Source: Cyanophora paradoxa (lineage: Eukaryota; Glaucocystophyceae; Cyanophorales; Cyanophoraceae). From it: DNA of 64,000 bases. Below the pieces are notes generated by a model. The model had not been told where the DNA came from, made no database searches, and saw nothing but the letters and a program-made list of their open reading frames with translations. The stretch's first letter is position 1, and each line of letters begins with the position of its first letter. The position numbers were made by a program, and so were the translations under genes. This document shows, piece after piece, positions 10,080 through 22,028 of this stretch. The stretch lies in NCBI GenBank assembly GCA_004431415.1, contig QPMI01000005.1, forward strand, positions 1,054,001-1,118,000, read 5' to 3'.

Positions 10080-13000
10080 ATGCGTGCCGGGCCGCCTCGT
10101 GCCAACGCATGCCGAATTTCACCCTCTGGCCCGGCCGCACTGCGGCCGGGCACGCGCAGGGCTCCGAATTCGGCTGCGCATCTGCTGGACCGAGACTTGC
10201 GCCGCCGCCTCCAGCTTTTAAACGATCTTCGCGACATTGGCTTGGGAGATGTGCGGCATGAATATTCCACAGTCCCCCCATTGTCAAATTTCTGTATTTC
10301 CTGAACTCGTTCTCTTCAGGTCGTTAAAATCGACTTGCCGCGAATCGCTGTGGTCGGCGGGCAGAGCGCTGGCAAATCAAGCGTTCTGGAGAGTATCGTC
10401 AACCTCGATATATTTCCGCGCCACAAGGATATATGCACCCGGCGCCCGATCGAGCTGCGGCTCGTCCATGCCGGTGCACATCGAGTCATCCGTGCCGGTT
10501 TGCAAAACTCCGTGACTCGAGCGCAGACATCGATGGCATCCAAGCGACTTTCCGCCACCAAGGGGTCGCTTGCTCGAACTTGATGACCTCTGTTGCTGAC
10601 ATTCGGAATGAAATCGCGCGCCGGAACATGGACAAGGTCACCGATGATGCGGTGCGGCACTAGTACTGCCAGTACTAGTCTTTAACTTCAGAAGAATCCT
10701 TTCATTTAATTTGACGACTTGATTTACTCAGCCAATCTTTGAAGACCCGATCACGCTTGAGATCCGGAGCGCTCATGTTCCGGACCTCACCGTCATTGAT
10801 CTTCCTGGCATTGCTCGCGTGCGCTGCTGTGAATAATCTTCTTTGCAAGAGTGAATATCAAAGAAATTCATATGTACGCATAGAACACTGCAACTGGCAA
10901 CCAGCGTAATCAGAACATCGAGAAGCTGACGACGGCGCTCTCACGCAAGTGCGATTCGATTTAAAAATTTCATTTTCGAGCTAAATATATATAATTAAGA
11001 ATTCGACGAGTTATACATGTACAGGTACATTAAAGAGGAGAGAACAATCATCCTTGCTGTGTCCGCTGCGAATGCGGATCTTGCGGGGTCGGATGCCCTC
11101 ACGCTTGCCCGGATTGAAGACGAACACGGTATATATATCTTGAACAAGGTAGGCAAGGATAGCGTGGATGTCGTCGTAATCGTTCGCCTTTCATGACCAG
11201 GCGTTCGGACAACTGGAGTCATCACCAAGGTTGACATAATGGACGCTGTGCGTTACGTATATATAATTCCAGAGATTAATATTATAATAGATATCTGAAA
11301 TGCATATGCAAATCTCAGGGGACCGATGCCGCTGAAATCCTTCTCGGCAAAGTTCACAAGCTGAAAAAAGGATATTTCGGTGCATCTCATGTATGATATA
11401 GCTATAGCGTCGTAACATCCTTTCTTCCGCGAACCTGAGTGACGTCTCATTGCAGCCCTCAAAAATCGTTCACAAAAGGAGGTTGACGATAAGAAATCAG
11501 TGCAGGTCTTCCAGACGCACTTTGTTCAGGAAACTGCTATTGCAATTATGACAATTTCGACCAGGAGGCGATCATTACTGAGGACCAGTTCTTCAAGAGC
11601 CACCCCGTCTACTCAAAACTGCTCTCTCGATGCGGAACGCGGAGCCTCGTGTCTGCGCTCCAGCGGGTACGTATAAGTATACCTCTCCCGCAATTGTCTA
11701 ATATTTTGAAAACGTGCGGCCATCGCCCAGGACATTCTCGCTTTGTATGATGCACACATTCCAGACATCAAAGCTCAAGTAAGCAGCTATATTGTCGTTT
11801 ATGCAGCTGGAGAATTGATGTTGGTATCGTGATCATGTCAAAGATTTCGAATATGATCAAGCAGGAGGAGCAGGATTTAAAGGCTCTTGGAGCTGGAGTC
11901 CCGGAGGACGCGCCATCTCAGGCGCGCTCTTCCCGCCGTCAAGCTGCATTTTCGGAACACGTCGATTGATCGCGAAGATGCAGATGGAAGTGCTGCTCGA
12001 CACGATGTCGAGATTTCGTAAGCGCCTTTCTGGCCTCATCCTCGGAAACGACGTGTCGCGCACCGATACTCTGTGAGTATGAGTTTGCATCGATATCAAG
12101 ATACTAACGACTAATTATAATTACAAGCGTTGGAGGCGCATTCATCCGCAAGAGCGTCTTCGAGCCTTTCGAAAATCAGTTGAATCTCATCCCCTTCGCT
12201 GAAGCAAGCGAGACTGGTTAGCATCTTTCTCCTAACCACAATCATTACTATGATACAAATTCTGACTCTCATCAATTTAATTTAGATATCTACAACTTGA
12301 TATTGAACAATCAGGTGGCTTAATAATCATTGAATCTGGTACTGTTGTCTTCAATTACGACCGGCTGATATATTTACGACCAGGGCATCCGTCCGGACGA
12401 TTTCGTGCCTTTCGATGCTTTCTCCATTCTCGCGAAAGAAGCTATTGAGCGGTTTCACGGACCGGCAAGCGAGCTGATTGAGGCTGTCTTCATGAAGATG
12501 TTTGAGATGATTCGCACTGCTGCTGATGAGGTGCACCGAGGGCTTCGCGCTCATTCCTTCTCTGTTGTGAAGTCTTTTTCAGGCGTTTGGATCGTTCGAG
12601 ATTTTGCGGGCTGAAATCTGCACAAGCATCGTAGACCCTGAAGGCGAAGGGTCTTTGGTTATGGCGAAGACCACGGCCCACAACCTGGTCAAGGCGCTCA
12701 TCGATTGCAAGGGGGACCACATTTTCATACGGCGCAGCGACTTTAATGCCGCAGCTTCGAAGATGCCGAGCGAAAATTTGAAGGTGCGCCGGTGAACGAG
12801 ATCTAGATCTAGACCTGTGTGATTTCATCAGCAGTCGAAGGGACCTGGCGAGTTTATGCGGGCGGAGTTCGGCAACCTCCAGCCCAGCTCCGGCAGGCTG
12901 GTCGTCGTCAACCCGGCCACTGTGCGGTACGACGGCAACGACACCTCCGGAGCCCCTGGCCGGGCCGATATCATTCCGACTTTCATGCACGGCCGCCACG

Positions 13001-14068
13001 TCGTCGAGTTTGTCCTGGGCGCGCCGTCCGCAAAGGTTTCGCTGGACGTTTTCTTCGGGCCCGAGGGGAGGCCCGACGGCGATTCCGAGGTTGTTTGTGT
13101 TTCCTTCGCGAGTGTGAACACAACGGGTTTCGCTGTTTCGACTTCATCTGCGGGCATCATCGACAGCAACTTGAAGACGAACCCGGCTCCGGCCCTCAAG
13201 AACGGCAGCATGCTTCAGATGCAGGTTTTTGTTGAGCAAGACACAATGGCAGTGCAGCTGTTTGTTGACGGCGTCGCTGTTCTCCGCGATCCGTACACGG
13301 TCCAGAGTGCTCGCGAAAAAGCCGCAGCTGTGGAAGGTATTCAAACGGGGAAGATCGAGCTCGTTGCCAAGGCGCGCATTTCTCTCTTCACTCGGACGGA
13401 GCAGGTGCGCAGCGCTAAATCCCTATAGCTAGCTATAGGCCTCCTCCGCAACGCTAGCGCTTACTCCAAATTCCCAGATATCCATCACAAATTATCTCAA
13501 CGACCGCTACGCTGTGGCGATGACGAGTGCGCCGGGGCCCTGCAATTTCAATTCATGATCATAAAATCACCGACTTCTTCGACGCTTTGGGTTGCAGAGA
13601 AGCTGCTGCAAGAATTTGTTTCGCAGAACGTGGCGGCCCTCGCTAGCGACGTCCCCCAGGTGATAATTAAATCGCATTTTCTATCTGTGACGTAAGTTAT
13701 TCGACCAAATATAACGCAGGTCGTGGGTTCTGTGATGCTCAACAAGTTCGAGGTGACGCCCGACCAATTATATGCATTACAATACCGTTCGGGCCGCCTT
13801 GACGGCGTTTCGATGTTTCGCGTTTAAATTTCGCAGAAAAAGATGGAGGTCTGGTTGGAGAGGCAGCGGACGAAATGGCAGAGCGAAGGCCGGCCCCTGG
13901 CAGAGCTCCTGTCCGAGCCCCGCGACATCAAGGAGCACCGGTGAGCTCCGGACCATCAGCGACTCATTGACTGCTGCGCACGTGTCGTGACGCATGCGCA
14001 GGGCGGCGCTGGTGGCGCGGCTCAAGGTCCTGCGAGCCTCCCAGAGCAAGCTCGCCCTCCTCGGCTGA
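10080..14068 (+). CDS. Dynamin-family GTPase with a novel insert domain
   Basis: Dynamins are large GTPases that assemble on and sever membranes. All GTPase motifs are present once introns are removed: P-loop [27 protein letters not shown] (G2 Thr), TVIDLPGIA (G3), [19 protein letters not shown] and [14 protein letters not shown] (G4). The middle/stalk follows ([60 protein letters not shown]). A beta-rich stretch of about 190 residues (about 12826-13405) lies where a PH or B-insert would be. The GTPase effector domain closes the protein ([37 protein letters not shown]), with its stop at 14066-14068. Most introns are AT-rich GT-AG, unlike the GTACCCC introns elsewhere. The start near 10080 is uncertain, because the first exon ([19 protein letters not shown]) could begin further upstream. 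Confidence 0.88.
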
Positions 14069-14069
14069 T

Positions 14070-14380
14070 GCTTGGGCGCCGAGCACTCTAGATCTCTGTA
14101 ATAAATACCTCGGACGATTCAATTCAAAAAGCGATTTAAATTTGGAGCGGGTCCCGCGGCCGTGCATCGCGATCAACCAAGTAGCGACCCCGCCCCCCCA
14201 GCTGCTCTAGGGCGAATAAGCGTCCCCCAGCCCCCCGCTCCCCCGCTCCCCGCCCCCTCAAGCTCCCCCTTCCCCTTCAATTCTCAACCCGTCGACTCCA
14301 ATTGATAGCTGCCGTGGCCAGGCTGGTACCGCAGTGCATGCTGGCTACAATCTCAAGCTTAAGGGCCCGGGGAACGGCCG
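14070..14380. other. Gene-free gap after dynamin
   Basis: The dynamin 3' flank contains AATAAATA near 14100, a possible poly(A) signal, followed by C-rich DNA (14180-14280). I see no exon. Confidence 0.5.
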
Positions 14381-14960
14381 GCGGGGTTCTTCCCCTTATG
14401 ACTTGGCCAGGAGCTCGAGCACGGGGAGTTTTCCAGATCTCATTCCAAGGCTAGACAGAGGCTGCGGTAGCAGAGGCCGGGCGGGAATCTTTCCCATGGT
14501 CCCTCGGGTCAGCCCTGCCCGCCTCCGGATCCCCCGCCGCCCCGCCAGGCCCGCCCCGCGGGTGGTCGTCCTTCGGTGGTCCGGCCCCGCCGGCCGCGAG
14601 TCCCCCCAGAACTCCACCTGGGTACGCGTATTTAGAGGGAGAAGGAGGGGGGTACGCGGACATGCACGTCGAAGATCTCGACCTCGCGGTCGCCCACCAC
14701 GCGGAACACGACGTTGAGGCCTGGCGGGGGGGGGGGGGGTACGTGGGCAAGGGTCGGGGTGGGGGGGGTGGGGGGGGGGGAAAGCAGGGGTGCACGGTCA
14801 AAGGCCATGCCGTAGCGGCCGCCGGGCCCGTGCTTGCCGCGCGCTGGGTACAGGAATCAGCGAGGGAGGGTCCTTCGGCTTCCCGTCCGGCCCCACCGGC
14901 CACGAGCCCTCCCAGAACTCCACCTGGGTACGCATTTGATTTATGGGGGGAGGAGATTTA
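14380..14960 (-). pseudogene. Truncated TRMO fragment (third copy)
   Basis: Only 3' pieces of the TRMO gene are present. They include the exon encoding LNVVFRVVGDREVEIFDV-like sequence (about 14665-14725, here with variants) and the terminal exon with EFWGDSRP (about 14575-14625). A second copy of that terminal-exon segment lies at about 14866-14935, so the fragment carries its own internal repeat. The catalytic TSAA part (GTPRQ, SPHHPNP) is absent, and the tail reads into a different frame. It cannot encode a working enzyme. Confidence 0.8.
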
Positions 14961-15218
14961 GAGAAGGGAGCTCCAGGGGGCGCGGGCGTGGGAGAAGCTT
15001 AAGCTTGAGGCCCGAGGCCTTGATCCTGAGAAACTGCGATCTCGAGAAATTTGAAGAGGGGGGGGGGGGGATTTCAACTTCGCTCGTACCCGCGGCCGGA
15101 GAAATTCGCTCAAAAATTCGATCGAAACTCATTTTAATTTTTTAGCGCGAAAAGCCGCTGAGCGCGACCGCGCCGATCCGATCGGCGCCGCGCGAGCGCA
15201 CGCAAGACGCTCGTTGGA

Positions 15219-17679
15219 ATGGAGACGCTCCCGCCGGAGATCGTGGCCCGCATCGCCGCGCCGCTCTCCAACATTGACCTGGCCCTCGCCGCGTCAGCCG
15301 GCCACGCCTGGCGCCGCGTCTTCTCCTCGCCGGAGCTCTGGGGGGACCGCGACTTCAGCATCCGGTGCGGATGCGCATATGCATGCGACCGATAACAAAT
15401 TAAAGCTTCGCTGGCGCGGCTGCGCCGCGGCGCGCGCTCATTCTTAATTATATATATAAGCTTGCGTGCAGCGTCGGGGTGCTGCAATTGCAATTCGACG
15501 TCGATCGATATCATGCACTCGGGCTTCAGCGAGAGCAGGTTCTCGCACAGATACCAGCGCTAGCTCCCGCCGGCGCCAGCGACGACAAATTCGCCGGCGT
15601 GCGCCTTCTGTCTGCGGAGGCGGCGACATCGATCTTCGGAAGCAGCACGTGCACTTCACTTGGTCGTGCACCTTATCTGTCCTCGAGGCGCATTTCGATC
15701 AGTCTAGAGCCGTACAGTGCATACGTGAACGACCGGCGGGATGCATGTGAGATCGATATTATGCATGCGCACTCGTGCTCTCTAAATCCGGAAGACGCTT
15801 CTGGTGCATGAATTTGATCTATGGATAGCTCGAATATTTATAGATACCTGCTTTCATGATCCGACCTGGGCGTAAATATCGTGAGCACGCAGGCCTCAAG
15901 AATCTCGTTTCGGTTATCCCGGCGTCTTTCCACGAACTGGAATTGCGCCTGTCCGCAATCGACCCCGAGAGTCGCGAAGCAGTCGCGCTCCTGGAGGCGA
16001 TGGATGTCTTCGGCGGCGTCCCGCAGCTGCGTTGCTTCGGCCTCTCGAAGGCAGATGCAGACTCGCTTCAAGAAATCCCTAAGCTCTCAATCCCAAGGTG
16101 GGTGGCAATCAATCCATTTCAGATCTCTAAGATCTCAAGAGAGCTCAATCCTAAGAAAACATATCTAGGGAAATCGGCGGGGAGCTCGAAGATACACCCG
16201 GAGATTCAAGCACGCGCACCGCGGCTGAAGAGCAAGCGAGATTAATTGAAGATATGCGACGGATGATCATCGCGGGAGCTGGAGCTCTGGCTGGTGCGCT
16301 GCAGCCGCTGAGCTGGTTATAATTACGTACAATTGCATAATTTAATTTGCGATTGCTTTGATAACTTCTGCAAATCAATTTATAACGTTTCTGCTGTTGT
16401 TCCGTCTAGGTATTGCTTCCGAGATACGCACACGCGTACGGCCGCCCTTTGTGCACCCTCTCGCAGCACGGCCGCGGCGGCTTGCTGCTGACGGACAGCC
16501 CAGCTGCAGCCAGATCGAGCGCCTCGAAGCGACCCTGACCCTCGGAGATTGGGTGTACGAGCGCCCCAATCACGGGGACGATATCGATTTTGATTCCGAA
16601 GCCGTGGCGGCGTTCAACATGCAGCTGCTGGAGTCCGTTCTGTCGGCCCACCCGCAGCTCAAGTTCATAAAGCAGGTCGTCGTGGGCGAGTTCTGCATGC
16701 GAATCGAGCTGAATGGAGTCGGGCCGTCACCGGTCGACCACGCGGCGCTTCTCAACAGAATGGCGGACGCTGGCATCGCTGTCGGCTGCCTGGTTGTAGA
16801 GGCGTGCAGCATCAACAGGGGCGTGGTCGCGGCAATCAAGCGGGTCGTCAAAACGGAGCCCCGCTGCACTGACGTGCGGCTCAAGTTCGTCGACATTGCA
16901 CCAGGCGTGCTGACTGGCGAATCAAATCTCGACATCTTTGCGGACGTTCGGCAGCTTGAAATTCTCATTGGGACCGTAAATGTGTCGAACTATGATGGTG
17001 GCGACTTTTACTGGGTCGGAGGGCCCGTCGAAGACGACTTTCTCGACTGGCTCCAAGGTGCGATCAACTTCTTCGACTCTAGATCTTTTAGATAGTGCAA
17101 TTAATTACATTATTAGTATTCAAGAAGGCAAGGTTCTGCAGCTGACTCTATGTTTGAGCAGCCGGAGCACACGCATCGACAGTGCAGGACCTCCTGCTTG
17201 GCTGCGAGTGGCCCGAATTCGCTGCGAGCGACGCGCCAGCGATTGCTTCTGCCGCCGACAAAATCGCTGCAGCCTTCTCCTCCATGACCCGACTCAACCG
17301 CCTCGGGCTAGACTTTGTCACTCAGTGGGGCCTCAACTTTGTCGACCAGTCTCGCCTCTCGCCAGTCGTTCCCTCCATCGTGTCGGCCCTTCCTCGAGCC
17401 TGCCCGTCGCTCCGGCGGATCTACTTCCCGCAGATGTGGCGCGACTTCCATCGCGGCGACGCCCCCACAGCGATCACGCTGATCATGACCGACGTCGTCG
17501 AGGCGTGCGGTCTCTTGCTGCTGCCGCGCGTCAACTGCAAGGAATCCATGCTCGTGGCCAGCGCTAGCGGATCAAATCTCTGGGTCGAGCTGCCGGCGGG
17601 GGTTGCCGACGATCGCGAGCTTGAGGGCCAGCTGCAGGCGGAGGCCGATCGCGAACCGGCAGCGATGGCGGAAACTTGA
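15219..17679 (+). CDS. F-box protein, spliced, LRR-like body
   Basis: F-box proteins bind Skp1 and bring substrates to SCF ubiquitin ligases. The N-terminus METLPPEIVARIAAPLSNID, then AWRRVFSSPELWGDRDF, is a standard F-box (LPxE(I/V)...ID...WR). The start at 15219 is the ATG directly before it. Later exons contain Leu-rich stretches typical of irregular LRRs: NLVSVIPASFHELELRLSAI, CFGLSKADADSLQEIPKLSI, MQLLESVLSAHPQLKFIKQ, DVRQLEILIGTVNV, LNRLGLDFVTQWGLNFVD and CPSLRRIYFPQMWRDF. The stop is at 17677-17679. Introns are AT-rich (for example 15370-15465 and 16240-16410). Related F-box genes lie at 34557-36789 and 50293-52394, but this one is the most diverged of the three. The substrate is unknown. 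Confidence 0.72.
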
Positions 17680-18050
17680 CAAGAAGGCCTCTAGATCTAA
17701 ACAAATTACTTTTTTAAATTCGATGAGGCTTTCAATGAGCTTGAGTTAATATCAGAGCGTCGCCCGCTTTCAGAGCGTCTCCAATTTTATTCTCCCGATT
17801 TCATCTGCTTCTGCAGAGCTCGAGCGTGCTGCATGCGCGCAGTGCAGCTGCAGGCCAGAGCGTGCTGCAGTGCACTTAATTGCTCGTGCACGCGCACAGT
17901 GCACGCGTACGTGGGGGGGCGTATGCGCATGCACGGCTCTTCAGAGGCAGCTCTCCGCAGGAAACTCAATGATTGATCAGCAAAAACATATTTCAAGATC
18001 GGCAAAGATAGGCGCTAGGCGCTAGGGCGCTAGATCAAGATCGGCAGCCT
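17680..18050. other. Intergenic; left edge of TRMO duplication copy 2
   Basis: I see no exon. From about 17710 the sequence matches the 2160-2300 flank of TRMO copy 1. It is then interrupted by an insertion of TGCAGTGCACG-like repeats (about 17820-17930) that is absent from copy 1. Confidence 0.55.
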
Positions 18051-20495
18051 AGCTACTGCCCGGCGCTAGGGGCGGCGCTGGGATCTTCCCCACAGCCAGC
18101 CCCCCCGGCCTCCCCCGCCGCCCCGTCAGCTGCAGGCCCGCCCCGCGGGTGGTGGTCCCTCGGCCTCCCATCCGGCCCCGCCGGCCGCGAGTCCCCCCAG
18201 AACTCCACCTGGGTACGCGTATTTAGAGGGATGGAGTGGGGGGGGGGGAAGAAGGAGGGGGTACGCGGGCACGCACGTCGAAGATCTCGACCTCCCGGTC
18301 TCCCACCACGCGGAACACGACGTTGAGGCCTGGCGGGGGGTACGTGGGCAAGGGGTCGGGGGTCAGCGGGGGGGGGGGGGGGGGGGGGGTGGGAAGCAGG
18401 GGTGCACGGTCAAAGGCCATGCCGTAGCGGCCGCCGGGCCCGTGCTTGCCGCGCGCTGGGTACAGGAATCAGCGAGGGAGGGGGCAGGGGAGGTACGGGT
18501 ACGCGGCAGCGCACAGTGGGCCGAGCGGGGGTCGAGCCCGAGCGTTTGCTCGACCGCCTGCTCGAGAGGCGTGAGACGGGTACAGAGCAAGAGGGAGGGG
18601 TGCGCGATTCGCCTCCTTTATGTCCTCGAAGCGGTCGTAGAACTTGAGGCGGGGTACGAGGGCCCGCAGCAGGCCCTCGGCCTCCCCCGTCCAGCGCACC
18701 GCCACCGGAACCATTTTCGGCGCAGCCATCCACTCCGCCGAGCGCTGGGGGGTACGGGTTCGGAAGTAGTGGGGAGGGGTACGAAAACGGGGCGGACCGC
18801 TTCAGGGATCGAATCCGAGTAGGCGACCTGCGATGGGGGCGGGCTCGTCAGCCGCCTTTCAGCGTCCGGGAGGGGTACAGATAGCTGACGTAGGGCTTGA
18901 TGTCGAGGATGCTGCGCCACTCTTTTTCAGCCCAGAAAAGTGCGGCAACGGGGAGGGGTACGGGGGCGCGCACGGGGTACAGTCGACGAGGTCGATGCCC
19001 GAGAAGTAGAGCGTACCCGCCCGCGCGTCCACGCGGTCCAACTTGACGACGCTGGGGGTACGTGGGCAGAGAAGGGGATGGGGGTACGGGCCGAGGAGGC
19101 GCGGGGCACACCTCAGACCAACTGCCACAGAATGCTTCGATGAGCAGGGGATTGATACATAAGGGGTAGAAGAGTTTGCTCACGGGGGTTGGGGTGGTGA
19201 GGGGACCGGGACCTGGGGGGACGCTCGGATTACCGAAGGGGGTACAGGAGGCTGCGCGGCGGACGCGGCAGGGGCTGAGAACTCACGCGAAGACTCCGAC
19301 CTGCGGGGGTGCGGGGCGCGTGAGCGGCGCCGACGCCAGGCGGATCGGGGGGTACGGGGCCGCGCCTTCTCGCCGTCTAGGCGGGGTAGCGCGATCTTCG
19401 TTTGCAGCCGGCGGTTGTCGTTCAGCTGCGGAGGGTAGAGGCAAAAGTCGGCGGGGCCCCGCTCGAAGCCGCGGGTTCGAGTCCAGGGGCGAACGTTAAA
19501 GACAAAGATGAGCCAGACGTGCGAGTACTCCTCGAGCCCTTCGAGGCAGTAGAGGGGTGAGATGTCCCTTCGCAGCTGGAGGCGCGCCCGCGTCTTGGGC
19601 ACGAGGTTCGCCTGCCGTGGCGTCCCGTGCTGCGCATGCGCGGTGGACGCCGGTCGGATCGATTTCGAGATTTGATCCGAGGGGCGACTGGACCTTCTCA
19701 GGGAAGACAGAATCGATGAAGCCAATTGGCTCGAACATGACTCCCGCGTTGGCTCCAGAGACCGTGACGAGCCGCTTGAGCGATTCGATCGCGGGCGCGT
19801 GGGCGGGAAGGAAGACGGGCGGCGCGGCGGCGCTGCCCTCCGCCGCGGCCGCCCGCTCGCGCGCCAGCCGCTGCCGCGCCTTTCGGGACTTGGGCTTCTG
19901 CTGCTGCTTCTGCTGCTGGGAAGCGCCCGCGCTGGTCTCCGCCTCCTCGTCGCTCTCGTGCTCGTCCGCTACATCGGCCGCGGGCTGGGAGCCGCCAGCA
20001 TCCATGCCGAGCGATCGACGAGGAGCGATAGCTAACGCTGGTCGATCGATTGGGAAGGCAGTCGCGCCACGAGCCGCCGCGTGGGCGATCGCACGACCGA
20101 GGAAGACGCCCCGCAGCGCGGGCGCGCACGCGCGGGCTGCGGACCGACCGACGCGAAGCAGATCCAGCTAGCTCGCCTGCAAGCTGCCCAGCGTGGATCG
20201 GCGCTGCTGTTTGACGAAGTCGATGTCGAATGCTCGGCGCTGGCAACCAGCTGGCGGGCCCGAATGGGAGCGCGCCCTGTGAGACTGTGAGTCGTCAGAA
20301 TGCTACAGCCTGAGAGCTCTGTGCGGCTGGCTCGCCCGAATCTCTCGCCGCCCAGCTGCGGGGGGTATCTGCGCTTCGGCCGAACTTCGGGGTACAACAA
20401 GCTGAACCGAGGAGGGGTACAGGGACTGGCTTCAAGTTTTGGTCTTGGCAAAATCCACACGCTGCGGCGCCCCGATCTGGACTTACGGCCCCCCT
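17710..20495. repeat. Segmental duplication, copy 2 (TRMO block)
   Basis: This is the direct-repeat partner of 2160-4870, about 15.6 kb away in the same orientation. Both exons and introns match. The clearest length differences lie in G runs inside introns, such as the one at 18369-18391, and in the 3' flank. Confidence 0.85.
18053..20005 (-). CDS. TRMO: TRMO-type tRNA N6-methyltransferase (TSAA domain), copy 2
   Basis: This second full copy has the same exon order as 2419-4377: FEPIGFIDSVFPEK, GTPRQANLVPKTRARL, LEGLEEYSHVWLIF, KIALPRLDGEK, SRSPHHPNP, YFSGIDLVD, LDIKPYVS, LGLDPRS and LNVVFRVVGDREVEIFDV. Differences are few: ESVF becomes DSVF, YLSGVD becomes YFSGID, and the leader loses two residues (Asp-Arg in copy 1). 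No exon carries an obvious disabling change, so both copies may be functional. The ATG is at 20003-20005 and the stop at 18053-18055. As in copy 1, the low-complexity tail beyond the last intron is the least certain part. Confidence 0.82.
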
Positions 20496-20632
20496 ACCCG
20501 CGATTCACAGATCGGATATCGCATTGACTTTCAAATTGGCCCAGTGGACAGCTCTCCAGTCTACGAGAGAGCGGCGCGGGATCTCGAAAGCCCACGCGAG
20601 AACGGCTCGGGCGCGGGCGCGGGCCCGTCCGT

Positions 20633-21395
20633 CTAGAACAGCTTCTTGAGGTCGGCCAGGTCGAGCTTGCCGCTGGACTTCTTGGCAGCCACCTTGCTCG
20701 CCTTGGCCTGGAGCTTCGTCTGGCCCTGCTTCCCGCCCTGCGTGCGGGGCGTGGCGGGGGCCGGTCGGCACGGGACGAGGCGGGGCGAGATATCCGAGAG
20801 ACGGCGGCGCGGGATGGGCACCTTCGCTGCGGCCTTTGCCGCCTTGCCCGCGGCCGCCTTCCCCTCCTTCGATTCACGCGGCCGCCACTCGTAGAACTTC
20901 GTCTTGATCTATCTCGCGCGTCGGCCGGGGGGGTACGAAGGCCGCGCGCCAAGGGGGGTACGGGCGCGCGCGCGCGCACGCGGTCGGGGTCGCCGGGGAA
21001 GACGCGGACGAGGACGTGGGAACGGCGGGCCCGCACGGCCGCGTCGTAGCGATCGCACTTGCGGAAGTGCTTGAGGTAGAACTTGCCGTTCAGCTGCGAA
21101 GGGCAGGCCTGGTCAGCGCGGGCGACGCGCAGGGGATCAAATTCGACCGGATTCGAAAAGCGCGCGCCTCGAAGACGTCAATCGGCGTCATCTTGCGGAT
21201 GGCGCCGGTTTCGAGCTTTCTGGCGAGTTCCACGACCTCGGGCTCCTCCTGGCGCCCCGGGAATCCGTGCGGCGCGATGACCTGCCTCAGGAGCACGGTC
21301 TTCCTGTTGCGGTCGCGCATCGACGCGAGCTTGTGCCGCAGGACGGGATCCTCGATCGTCCTCAGATCGACGTTCTTGTACTTCCGGATCGACAT
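20633..21395 (-). CDS. Unrecognised basic protein, three exons
   Basis: I do not recognise the family. Exon 1 (start MSIRKYKNVDLRTIEDPVL at 21393-21395) continues to KLETGAIRKMTPIDVFEA. An upstream in-frame ATG at 21525-21527 would add an Arg-rich leader. Exon 2 reads LNGKFYLKHFRKCDRYDAAV and SHVLVRVFPGDPD. The last exon reads IKTKFYEWRPRESKEGKAAA, then VPIPRRRLSDISPRLV, and ends KLDLADLKKLF with its stop at 20633-20635. The C-terminus is Lys/Ala-rich. Introns lie near 21106-21180 and 20911-20965, the latter beginning with a run of alternating G and C. The gene is divergent from CSTF2. Confidence 0.6.
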
Positions 21396-22028
21396 GGGCC
21401 GGCCCGGCGGGGGACCCCGCTTGGCTGCGGAACGCGGCTCGGAACTCAGAGTCGGAACGGGCCGCAGATGGAAATGGATCCGGGAGGCAACCCGCACCAG
21501 GCGGCGCCGTCGCTTCCCCGTCGGCATTCAAAGAGTCGTTCCCGTCCGACTCCGCCGCCTCCGCGCTGCGCCCCGCCCGCAGCTAAGCGACCAGATCGCC
21601 CGAGCCGCGAGGCCGAGCGCACCTGTCGTCGGCGATGGCCAGGACCACCGGCGTGTGCTCCCACGCTCGGCGCGCCGCCGGAGCCGCCGCGGCGATCCAG
21701 CGGAACGGCGCGGGCTTCACGCCCACGAAGGCGGATCGCAGCATTGTCGCGGCCCTCGTGGCGGCCGCCGCCGGGCGCACGGGCCGGCCGCCATCGACCC
21801 GAGATGCCGCCGTGAAGGTCCATGTGCTGAGCAAGTGCCTGTTCGCGTTGAGCGACTCGGCCCGATGCTGCGCGACCAAGGCGTTAGTCGGTTGCTTGGA
21901 TCTTCGTGAGTGGCGCAGAGACGCACGCCAGCCGGCAGGCACGTCGCGAAGGCCGCCATAGCGAGCGGCCTCGACCCACGATTCTTTCTGACGCGTACCC
22001 GTGCGGGCCGACCAATTCGCCGAGCTCG

